The translations under genes were made by a program, and so were the position numbers. This document shows positions 54,301 through 64,000 of a stretch of 64,000 nucleotides of DNA, one piece after another. Within the stretch, counting starts at the first letter, position 1. Every line of letters begins with the position of its first letter. The notes beneath the pieces were generated by a model. It did no database searches and had not been told where the DNA came from. It saw nothing but the letters and a program-made list of their open reading frames with translations. Origin of the DNA: Trichoplax sp. H2 (Eukaryota > Placozoa > Uniplacotomia > Trichoplacea). The stretch is taken from NCBI GenBank assembly GCA_003344405.1, contig NOWV01000133.1:62001-126000 (forward strand), in the 5' to 3' direction.

Positions 54301-57300
54301 TCATTGTGCAAACGATTTAATACTATATTTTCTTTACGGTACTGTTGTTTTACTAGCACCTCAAGTAATTCATTGTATCGCGCTCTAACAGTTTTAAAAT
54401 AGAGTTACTTACTTGAGTGATTATGTTTAAGGGTGGCATGCAAATTGTTGACAGCCCAGGGATTGGCGAGAAAGAGAATATACCAAAGGTCTTGAAAAAG
54501 TACATTTACAAGGCAGTTGCCTACGTTATTGTTATCGATTCTGGTAATGCTGGAGGGATACAGGAGGGAAGGGTAAAGTATATTTGAATAGAACTATATA
54601 GAGAAAGGTAATTTACATGATGTTTTATCCAATGTTTGATTACGACTTCATTTGATGCTACATGACCTAGCTTCAAAACTTACTACAAGAAATATCCGGT
54701 GTACTGGGAAAGGATGGCTATTCGAGTTTTGAGTCTTCAATGGCTGTATTTGTTTGTAACAAATGGGACACCGTACCGTTTTCGGAAAGAGAAGAAGTGA
54801 AAAATGATAGTTTAAGAAAACTGAAACGCTGCTGGCCTACTATGGTGGAATCTCAAGTAATATTCTTATCAACTAAAATATTGTTGGAGGCTAGAGCTTA
54901 CAATCCCGATGCTTTAATATTACCGGAAGCTCATCGATTATTTGATAAGCTTATTGAGTTGATTCCTATTAGTCGTAAACGGAAACTTTTCAGATTTTAC
55001 AGGTTAGTATGTCATAGTCAAATAAGTATTAGCTAAAGAAATAATTCATACGGTATCTTTGCGATATTTTACTTTTATCTTCAGGTGTATGATAAAGTTC
55101 GTTGAAGAAGTTCAGGAAACATGTTGGTGCTATCTTCTGAAAGCAAATTCAGAAGATTATCGAAAACAAATCTGTGAAGACCAAGCAAAGGAATATCAGC
55201 TACTACAAAAAACACATGACTTATTTAAAACACTAGAAGCAGATAAAAATAAATTAATTGATGATGCAATAACGAAATATCTAAACTTACTTAAGTGTCT
55301 GAATTTTAAATCTATTGCTAAATGGTCTGAAAAGGACCTCGCAGATAAAGAATTTGAAGAAGATAATCTAAGGATACTACAAGAACATGCCGCTAAAAAA
55401 ATTAGAAATCGATTAAATACCCATCTGCAATCTATTGGTGAAACGATACATAATGATCTTTGGAGCAAGAACGATTCACTAATAGAAGAATTCAATGTTA
55501 AACTAGATGAAATCTTTCATTTAGTAGTACCTAACTCAATTGAATCTACTAATTCCTTTAAGCACAGATACAGGAGCAGTTTTGACTTGGATGAAAGAGT
55601 AGGATACTCAAACTTTTCAGAATTACATGGATTTTATGATTTATGGGCTGACATCGATGCAAAGAAAAGAACTGTTGTAATCCTTACTAGTCCAGTATGG
55701 GTGGCTCCAGTAGTCATAGCTAGTTCAATTAATCAACTTGCGAAATCATTCAGACGTAAACATAAACAAGAAGAGATTCAGACATATAAAAAAAAATTGG
55801 CAGAAGAAATGAGAATGAAGACACTGGAATATCTTGAGGATATTAGCTCGGAAGAGTTTGCCAGAAAATTTATCTTTGAAAAAATCAATTCATTTACCAA
55901 TACCGTAATAGAAAATGTTAAAATATCTATATCCAGATCATTAAATTCTAGAATTAAGGCCGCCAAAATTGTTTTAGAGGATAAATGCACGCCTAGAGAA
56001 ATCAATAAAATATATCGACCGATTGAAAAAGTAGCAGAAAAACTGCATTCCCAGTTACGTGATTTCTATTCGAAGGAGCTAGCTGTATCATCAGTCAAAT
56101 TCAATAATCTACGTGGATATGATGAAAAATCTACTGCGATATCCTTAGGATTAAAGGTCAATTTATATCGGGCAAGTATCTATATAAGCGGTAAAGAAAT
56201 TAAGGTCATTATCCAAGTTCCGGTAAAGAAGTCTATGCGTGAAATGCATGACTTTACTAATAATTGCAACACCATTATGGCTAGGTAGGGCGCAGTTTTC
56301 ATCAATAGTAAAAAGAGATAGAGTGATAAAAAATTTTTTTTACACGCATATTAAAGCTAAAGAATCACTTTATTTCTTGCAATATTAAGAAAAGCAACTA
56401 CTATAATACATTCTTAATAATTAATTTATTTCATTTTTGATATATTTAATCTCTGTAATCAATTCTATGACTAGATCTCTAGAATCGACAAGTATCGCAA
56501 AATTTCTAGGTATTTGCCATTCTCCGAACGTAACAGCTATTGGAATTTTCGAAAATTCTCTTTTTACACTCGAAGACTTAATTCTATATGACCAAACCCT
56601 TATTGCCGAAGCTGATATGAATATTATTCGCCAAAATGATCCAGATGTAATACGATTAATGAAGATTTTTTCCATGGTTTATCAAATCATAGAAGGGATC
56701 AAATTCTTACATGAAAACGAACTGATTCATGCTCATTTGACGCTTGGGAATATTTTGGTAAATTGAACGGCTATTCAGCATAATTTCAAATTTAGATTAC
56801 AGTACTTCAGATATCGAAAATCTAGCTTGAAAAGCTGCTTTTAAGATAAGAAACGTCAATCTGGCAACTCAATAATTTATCGAATTAAAATTTTCTAAAG
56901 TTCGACCTAGTAATAATCCTTCATGATATTATTACTGATAAATTTCAGCAAGTCCTAAATATCAGCAATTTTTTATTTATTTTGATAATAGGTTTACTTC
57001 CAAGCAGATCGACTCAAATTAAAGCTATGTCATCTCATGAAAAATTGTGTAATTGATCCAAAGATTGATTTTGAAAAGTCCATACTCCATTATTTGGCAC
57101 CTGAAGTTTTGAAAGGTAAATACATTTATTATCGAATGCATTTGTTTGAGATCAATACCAATAGCTACAACCTTCCTTATTCTATCTCAGTTTGTGATTG
57201 TTGCATATATAGTTAGTAATAGATTAAATACGATATGTTAACCATAAAGGCATAAATAAAAGGAAACACTATATATGTACGTATATGATGATTGTATGAT

Positions 57301-57862
57301 AGTACTTGTAATACAGTAGGTGATAAATAACATTGTAAAAGGTGGACTGATAAGTTACTAATTGTAGTGCGAAGTATAAACTGTAATCGTATCGAGGTAT
57401 AACCTCGTGTTGCTATAAATACCGATCATCTATCTAATAATAAAATGTGGTTATCAATCTTACTCACGGAGTGAACTTATTATTGAAGAACATAACAGTG
57501 ATATAAACAGAACAATTATAGAGGTCTATTTTTGTATCACGTTATTAACTTGTTCTTCCACATTCAACGATATGTTAGATCGTAAATGTTTACAAGCTTC
57601 AGATATTTACAGCTTCGCAGTATTATTCTGGGAAATTTGGCATTGGAAATCGATACCAGAATTGTTTAGCTGGAATATCAATACTGATCCTGGTGAAAAA
57701 GTAAAGGATTTATTTGAAACAAACACACTTATTCCTAAGCTTCATAAAGATTTGTACAGTATTTGCTTTGATTCCTTTGCTGTTAATCCTAAAGAAAGAC
57801 CGGATATTTTTTCTTGGTATGATACGTTTCAAATGCTAGAGAGTACAGTTAACTGCAGATAA
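51372..57862 (+). CDS. Dynamin-like GTPase fused to a C-terminal pseudokinase (1190 aa model)
   Basis: Ten exons: 51372-51396, 51648-51820, 52901-53105, 53310-54115, 54432-54572, 54671-55002, 55085-56284, 56475-56757, 56992-57115, 57579-57862; 3573 nt. Residues 1-66 are a helical N-terminal domain shared with the next paralogue. GTPase: G1 GETSAGKSS (about 135-143), acidic 27-residue repeats (about 225-385), G3 DSPGIGE (about 409-415), G4 NKWD (480-483), then a coiled helical region. Pseudokinase from about 930: beta-strands around LYRASIYISGKEIKVIIQV, FLGIC, then HAH (1046-1048) for HRD, GNIL kept, CHL (1068-1070) for DFG, APE kept (1091-1093), and SDIYSFAVLFWEIW. Losing both catalytic Asp residues argues against phosphotransfer. 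If the AG/GTAGGG donor at 56285 is not used, the protein stops at TAG 56286-56288 (961 aa), losing most of the kinase fold. Nothing in view names a substrate or partner. Confidence 0.8.
52471..52842 (+). mobile_element. Solo LTR, internally deleted copy (372 bp)
   Basis: Has the same ends as the 14101-14741 LTR (TGTGACGGAGTACAGACTCC ... ACGACA). It is flanked by a perfect 5-bp target duplication AATAT (52466-52470 and 52843-52847). It lacks the middle of the longer copy (roughly 14270-14500), including the TATA box, and keeps the AATAAA-containing part. It lies in intron 2 of the GTPase-pseudokinase gene, in the sense orientation. Confidence 0.92.
53580..54060 (+). repeat. Degenerate in-frame repeat, about 27 codons, six copies
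   Basis: Six successive segments of about 26-27 residues align loosely, with cores such as GEDPSNQPLILDEDVSQYS, RRDSSNQSVTSEENLYRS and LPFNQSVISDEDLYQRSN. The common pattern is D-x-S-N-Q-S-x-x-S-x-E-[DN]-L/F-Y/Q. The segment is acidic and rich in Ser, Asn and Gln, so likely disordered. It sits in the GTPase domain between G1 and G3. Confidence 0.8.
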
Positions 57863-58249
57863 ATGATATTATAAAAATACTATCAGCTTTGCATTGTCAA
57901 TACAAGGAATACTTGAGTCTTACATAGACGATTGTGTATTGTAAGAAATGTATTTAGTCCCAATTGCGATTTAAATCTTTGACTGCAGCAACCACTACAG
58001 GTTCTAGAGCTTTGTAATGAAGATTAATTTTTAGAATTTTCCTTCAAGTTCTGATATTGTAATTATTCTAGCTTAGTTTTTGTATCGCGATAAGTATTCT
58101 TGCTTTAAAAATATAACTTATTTGGTAGTGTAATAAATGCATCCCATCGTAATTATCTTAGTCAAATGGTATTTTCTAAAAGGCTTTATTACAAAATTTT
58201 AGGAATAGTAGAGCAATAATTAATTACTGCAAGAATCTAGTCTAAAATC

Positions 58250-58680
58250 TAAAGTATTCCGAGCTCAAAGTGAAGTAAAGTCTCTTTTCTGTCGTGAGGT
58301 CATCTCTACAGTACTTATGAAACATTTCGTAAAATCCATTTATGACAACTTGATTAATCTACAATCAGACATGAGTAGTCAACCAAAATACTTTTCAAAT
58401 AGTGCATCATTATCTTCTACAATCTAAATCATTCTACTTAAGATGTCACTACACTTCTAGTAACGTCTAGCCCCTTTCTCTGAAGGGCATCTTAACAACT
58501 ACAGTGTTTCTAGCCACATAAATCTTGTACCATAACTAGTCGACTGGCTAGTCTTAGTCATCGACAATTTCTAATATAGTAGTTAGCAATCATCTAATAT
58601 TAGCTTCATGATAATATCTATTCAGAATAACCTAACTATATCAAATATAGCTATCCGTATAATTAAATATGGGTGAATCA
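58250..58680. repeat. Direct repeat, copy 1 (about 430 bp)
   Basis: Shares scattered blocks in the same order with about 63345-63775: GAGCTCAAA, TTTACAATCAGAC-like, CTTGTACCATAACTAGT, GACTGGCTAGT, CAATTTCTAATATAGTA, CATCTAATATTAG and ATAGCTATC. Identity looks around three quarters by eye. No terminal inverted repeats or target duplication were recognised. Confidence 0.7.
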
Positions 58681-58731
58681 CTACAGGTTGATAATAGTAG
58701 AAGATTTTACTTAAAATTTTAGTATATTGTA

Positions 58732-58754
58732 AACCCGACTGCTTTATTCGGGTT
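58732..58754. repeat. Short hairpin (copy 2, same as 1392-1414)
   Basis: AACCCGA / TCGGGTT stem with the loop CTGCTTTAT, identical to the hairpin at 1392-1414. Similarity extends over roughly 70-90 bp on the right (GGTTAGAATTTAA and beyond). Confidence 0.6.
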
Positions 58755-58912
58755 AGAATTTAAAAGAATTTGTAGAATAATTTTTGCTAAGAATCAGATA
58801 ATGTGATTTTTTAATTCAAGCAAATGAATTTAATTCATAAAATATATGTGTGCTAAGTTTTGATCATTAATTACAGTAGAAGTTAATGTTACTTTGTAAT
58901 TTCATACAGTAT

Positions 58913-58937
58913 GAACCCAAACGTTTGATCTGGGTTC
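58913..58937. repeat. Short hairpin variant (copy 3)
   Basis: GAACCCA / TGGGTTC stem with an 11-nt loop, followed by TAATTTAAG as in the other copies. Stem bases differ from copies 1 and 2 on both arms so that pairing is kept. Confidence 0.5.
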
Positions 58938-60469
58938 TAATTTAAGATTGTTATTTTGTTTTAGTGTTGTAGTGAAGCACCGATAAACTTAAGACTAAGA
59001 TTATAGAATAGTACGGAAATAGATAAATTGTACGTTAGGTTGTAAGATTGCCTAAGTGTCTAATTGTGGAAGATGTTTTCAGTACGTGTTGTAGTAATTA
59101 TATTGAGATGCTTATGTTATATTAAGATTCTGAAAATTATGAAGTAATAGCGCGATAGTAAATTTAGATATGAACTTCTAACTTAATTGGTAAGATATGA
59201 TTGTACTTGAAGGAAAATCATTGAGTAACTAATTAAACATAAATCGTGAATATTGCTGTAATAATTTAGGTAGTCCTTGGTAGTTGTGAGACGAACCTAA
59301 CCTTATGTAATAAAATGAAGTTTACAAGAAACTATAGTTCTTGTTATATTTTTGAGAAGACACTTTATCACAAGTGTATATTGTAGAAATGTATAGTTTC
59401 AAACTAAACTATACTTAGTATTAATTTAGTAGTTTTCGGAAATCTAGGGTATAACTTATCTTATCATGTGTGTTTGATCGCTAGTTTAATTTGGAGTACT
59501 TTAGAATGATAGTTGGATGTTTATATCATTTCGCTAATTAAAATGCTACATTTTATAAGTTCGTTATTACTACTCAGCTACATTGTTGAGTTTATTGAAT
59601 TATGAAATCAAGGTTGAAAGCGTATTCAGTTTGAAGGAATTTAAATTGCCGAATAGGGTTTATAATTGTTAGTTGTCTCTCCTCTTCGACAGGAGTCTAA
59701 TTGTTCTTTAAAGTCTTATATAGTTTCTAATCCCCCGGTACGGACATTATACTTTATACAGATCCTTTATGCCGTTTTAAAGCTTGCTATTTCACTGATT
59801 TCATTTTTATTTATAATATACGAGTATGCCATTCCTAGTTTCTAGCCGTAGTTCGGAAAATATATAGTAAGAAAATTTTTCTATGGCAAAATTTAAATCA
59901 AATCCTTGATACTAAAAAGTGACAAAAAACAGAAATTAAATTTTTAGGTTTATTCTATACGTCTTTAATGATATGTAATAATGAATAGAACTTAATAACT
60001 TCATATCACATTTGAAGTCTAAATGGTAAAATTAATTAACTATTGTGATAAAATCCGATCGCTATACTTCTAAAGCTGTAAAAAATTAAAATTTTATTAG
60101 ATCTAATACAAGGACTAGCTGTACACAGCTCTATTCTAGCCGGATACAATCACTGAAAGACTTCTAGAAATATATGATTTACAATTCTATTTCTACCTCT
60201 AACCTTATTAGTAGCTCAACATCTTACTGTATATAGTCATCTGTGCTATAGCACGGAGTCTATCCTTACCGTCTACAATTGTGGGCTACTAAATATATCG
60301 AAAGGTAAATATAGAAAAGACACTACCGTACATCATACTAAACATGGCTAATATTCTACAATCACAATACTAAGTTACTTTACAACTATATACTTAAACT
60401 TATAAAATTTACGTTTATAAATATTATTATACAGTAAGTTATTCTGCTACTACAAGATACTTACAGTAC

Positions 60470-60770
60470 CTAGATGCTAAAGCTGCTTTATAACCAACCT
60501 GATATTCAATGCTATATCTGGTGTTACGAGGATCGCAAAGTGAATCTTTAGCATTAGAAATTGCTTAATATTCGTATCTCAATTTATTAGGTTTATCTGT
60601 TAACGAAGGCATATTCTGTAGTATTTTAAGTTTTAATATAAGATACTATCTTAAAGATTAATTAGTGAGATTGCGGGCAGTGTATAAAGAGATCCTTTCA
60701 AAATAGCCTTAGGTGACGAAAGTATTAACAAAACTTTTAATGCAATAGAATTAGACGTCACATTCATGGT
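60470..60770. repeat. Upstream segment shared with 50400-50700
   Basis: Second copy of the duplicated 5' flank, about 1 kb upstream of the paralogue starting at 61742. The block ATAGCCTTAGGTGACGAAAG is the best-kept part. Confidence 0.65.
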
Positions 60771-61741
60771 ACCCATATTCATTATAAGAATAGTAATTCT
60801 ATAAACAATTTGTCCAATTATATGATAAAAGAGTCAAGTAATAATTTTATTTATTCAATAAGATAACGGGCTATTTACTCTGTAATAGTAACATTATAGA
60901 AAACAAAATATCGGATTGTACAGTTATTGTATTGTTTTTTGAGTTCATTTATTCTTATCTCGTGTAAAGAAGCTTAATACTTCAACTTATAATTATTAAT
61001 AATTTAAAGCGGTCGCACGTACCATGCCTTTACTGAATAGTACTATTAATATAAATTTTAAATCATCGTGATATGCTGCCGCCATACTAAATAGTATTAC
61101 ACATTTTCATACTACACAATATAAACGAAATTTATTGCTGTAAAATCTACCCAGTTAGGAAATAATGCTAGATATAAAGCCCACAATAGCCGAAAAAATT
61201 CGAGCAAAGGAAGCTAATAGTATTAGAAAATATAATCATACTATGCGAATATTGTATACCAGATTACTATACAAGGATAATCGATTTACATAGCGATTTA
61301 TTGACAAAGTAGATATATAATTTTTAATGTATAAAGTTATATGGTCTAGTTCATGAAGTAGCAATATATTTTATCATCCACAACTAAATCATAATAATAC
61401 ATGACAGTGTCATTCTTTTATTTTAAGCTATACATGAATACTCCAAGCTGAGACCGCTTTGAATTGTTGACCTATTGTTTATTTCATCTAATGATTAAAA
61501 AAACGGTAAACAGACTTGTGTAGCTGCTCCGGCTACTAGTGATTTAAGTTCTATATAGATCATTAGGAAACGGCACAATCAGCATTAATTTAAACGTATA
61601 GATATAAATCTGCCTCGGCGGTAAGGTATCAGTACACATCGGTAACGTGGAGCGCGCTCAATTTTTTTCCTACAGAGGCATAGAAGCTAAAATAATCTAA
61701 CCGAAGCCGATTCAATACCGTGCAACAGACTCACTACTAAT

Positions 61742-64000
61742 ATGGATATTTCAGGTATAATATCTTCAAATGGTCTTCATTATATTCATGAAACTTTTAA
61801 TAAGTTAATATATGATCAGCACTAGATTTTAGGCCAGAATACTCTTGAATAGTGTAATTAGTAATGGCACTAATGTAAATAATATCGTAGGTATGGTTTC
61901 ACATCCATAATATTGTGTTTGATGAAATTAAAAATGTTAGTTCACCAGTAATTTTGTTCTAAATAATGAAATAACTAACGTATTCGAATTTAACTTTAGT
62001 TGAGTCACTTTTAGAGGAGTTGGATGCCGCTAAAGAGTTATCTGTACTATTCGACATTGCCGATTCACTAGGATTGGATATTAATGCAACGGATATCTCA
62101 GAATTCAAGAATAAGCTTACTCAATGCGTACGTCAGTTGCAGCCTAACGAAAAACAAGTTACATATCATGATGTAAGTACTTGCTTCAATTATTTTTTCG
62201 AAAAGTTTATTAACGCTAATTGATCCTTTACTGACACAAAAAATCAATTATAGATACTATATCATCTTTATACCATTTCTATTTCATTTTTATGTGTTGT
62301 CACTAACCAACTTTTTGATGAGGTTTACGTCAAGATAAATCTCTCAATTTCTAAAGTCTCTAAGATTCAGTATCCCTTAAATACTCACAAGAACTTAGAT
62401 GCCTTTGCTTCTAGGTTATAAAACTAGCCAACTGATTTTATTCAATTATTTACTGAGCTTATATATCTCTCGGAAGTAGCTAACATTGATGAATCGTTTT
62501 GCAACAATAATTGTCAATAATAATTATCGATACTGACATCTACTGATTGATTCTATATAATTGGACCTCAGTATGTCCATTCACAGAGTCATTTCAGTAC
62601 ACCTGCTATCTACTATTAGTCAGAATTCTGTTACAAGAGCTTGTACTGTATTCGATTACTATAAAAGAATTTTATTACAGTACAATAAAAAAATTTGGTG
62701 TAAAATGTTATAACTCCAGTGATTCCTACTTTAAGCTATTAATTGTAATCTCCTAATATAAATGTTAAAGTCGTAAAGTTTGCTTATTTGATTCTCCACA
62801 GTAGTTTGTACCGTAACAGTATTAATGATATCAAATAATATTGAGATGTTTAAAGATCTCACATAAAATATCGCATAAAGTGATTTCACTCTGTAATGGA
62901 AAGAGATTTAGCTTATTTTAATTCATTACTAGTTAACACGAAACATTGTCATCTTTAACATTTAGTTATAACATAATATTATTGTCTTTAACATTAATGG
63001 ATATTATATTTATGATAGCCAATCAATAGAAAAGTAACATTCCAACTTGCCTATCTATTACAGCCTCTGGCACAAAATACAAGTAACTAGTTTTTAATAA
63101 TACTACCATTCAAAACTAGTCTTAACTAGCTGAGCAATCTCTTCAAAAAGAGTGCTAAACTTTGTCAAAATCTATCGATTATATTATATACGATACTTTA
63201 TGAAATAAGAATTGATCTAACTTTGATAAAAGTATCGCATAAAATAATCGTCTTAGATTATATAGTTTTTATAAAATAAGGCTTCTATGGCAAAATTTAA
63301 GATTAGTGAAGTAATAATTAGTTTAGAACAATAATCCAATCTAAATTGTCCTGAGCTCAAACAAAGGGAAGTCTAATCTAGGTTCATCTGTGTCGTTGTT
63401 AAATGGATTTCCTTTAGTCAAATTACGGCAACAAAGTTGTTTACAATCAGACGTGAATCATTGAACAGGATGCTTTTCCATAAATAGATCATCACTATGT
63501 TTTGCAATATAAATGAATCTGCTTTAAAATATCGCTACTCTTCTGTTAATGTTCAATATCACAAGATTCTGAGCATCTTCACAATTACAGCACTCAAGTC
63601 ACATCAACCTTGTACCATAATTAGTTGACTGGCTAATATTAGCAATCAATAATTTCTAATATGGTATTTAGCATTCACCTAATATTAGTGGCGGGTAATG
63701 AGCTAGTCACGGTAATAACTATTCTTAGAAACATAACTATATCAAAAATAGCTATCAATGCAATTGAATATAAATTCGTACTCAATCGGGTACACCTGCA
63801 TTATCAAACCGATATACAGCGTTCATGAGTAGAATCTATGGATATTCATTCTAGGATTGCTAGCATTGCCATGAAATTGATATCCTAGTTCTCAATCAAG
63901 CATCGAACTTATCATGTAGCAATAATTACTAATTTGTCGATTGTTGCTAATTATTTGAAGGAATCTGAAGAAGTGGTTTTCAATGCTTCTACATCTAATG
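61742..64000 (+). CDS. 5' end of a tandem paralogue of the GTPase-pseudokinase gene
   Basis: Exon 1 61742-61754 (ATG GAT ATT TCA G) and exon 2 62000-62172. Exon 2 is 173 nt, exactly the length and phase of exon 2 (51648-51820) in the gene at 51372. The protein reads VESLLEELDAAKELSVLFDI ... QPNEKQVTYHD against VKSLLDQLEAAKYVDEIFDI ... LPNENQNTYQD. A third exon may begin at 63961 after an AG (GAATCTGAAGAAGTGG, reading E-S-E-E-V), where the paralogue has E-I-E-K-L; this is weak. The GTPase domain would lie to the right of the window, so whether this copy has G motifs or a kinase domain cannot be seen. Confidence 0.75.
63345..63775. repeat. Direct repeat, copy 2 (about 430 bp)
   Basis: Second copy of the 58250-58680 repeat in the same orientation. 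It lies in the presumed second intron of the GTPase paralogue that starts at 61742. Confidence 0.7.

Larger units (their letters stand above)
57863..61741. other. Intergenic spacer between tandem GTPase paralogues
   Basis: About 3.9 kb with no gene seen. It contains a repeat at about 58250-58680 (second copy at 63345-63775), two hairpins (58732-58754 and 58913-58937) and the upstream repeat at about 60470-60770. The last part should include the promoter of the gene starting at 61742. Confidence 0.5.

Noticed and set aside
56286-56288. TAG as the true end of the GTPase gene
   Set aside because: Possible, but the TAG is part of a strong donor AG/GTAGGG, the preceding residues look like a kinase N-lobe, and splicing to 56475 keeps frame through three more kinase exons.
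57116-57578. LTR-like look (TATAAATA then AATAAAA) inside the kinase intron
   Set aside because: No TG...CA ends or target duplication could be placed, and such words are common in AT-rich DNA.

Overview
This window is eukaryotic: it is AT-rich, its genes are cut by many short GT-AG introns, and every ORF is a single exon or less. The closest organismal fit is a placozoan (Trichoplax adhaerens or a relative). The strongest evidence is a two-exon gene at 40221-41242 that encodes apicortin, a partial p25-alpha/TPPP motif joined to a doublecortin domain. From memory of the literature, that combination is restricted to apicomplexans and their relatives plus Trichoplax. Exons were read by hand from splice signals, reading-frame phase and comparison between paralogues. 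In each complete model the spliced length is a multiple of three.

Layout. 1-37077 is a cluster of four ABCC/MRP4-like ABC transporter genes: a 3' fragment (1-1293, +), a 24-exon gene (4845-13691, +), a 24-exon gene (25493-15018, -) and a 24-exon gene (28373-37077, +). The three complete genes share the same exon order and phases. The + gene at 4845-13691 carries a lesion at the end of exon 16, where a copied piece of its own exon 19 has replaced the normal exon end. Repeats fill the spacers: a three-unit tandem array with an assembly gap (2485-4140), a solo LTR (14101-14741) and a roughly 205-bp satellite (about 25880-28265). The satellite lies between the divergent 5' ends of the third and fourth transporters.

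40221-41242 (-) is apicortin. 42345-42775 (-) is a broken GTPase copy, and 43841-44586 looks like another solo LTR.

46202-62172 and beyond is a second family cluster, of dynamin-like large GTPases. A 788-aa gene (49602-46202, -) has a glycine-rich membrane segment. A divergent neighbour (51372-57862, +) reads through splice sites into a degenerate protein kinase domain, giving a predicted GTPase-pseudokinase fusion of 1190 aa. The first exons of a tandem paralogue (61742 onward, +) run off the window. The fusion, with its acidic tandem repeats inserted in the G domain, is the least expected object here. An immune or membrane-remodelling role is possible by analogy with other large GTPases, but it is inference.
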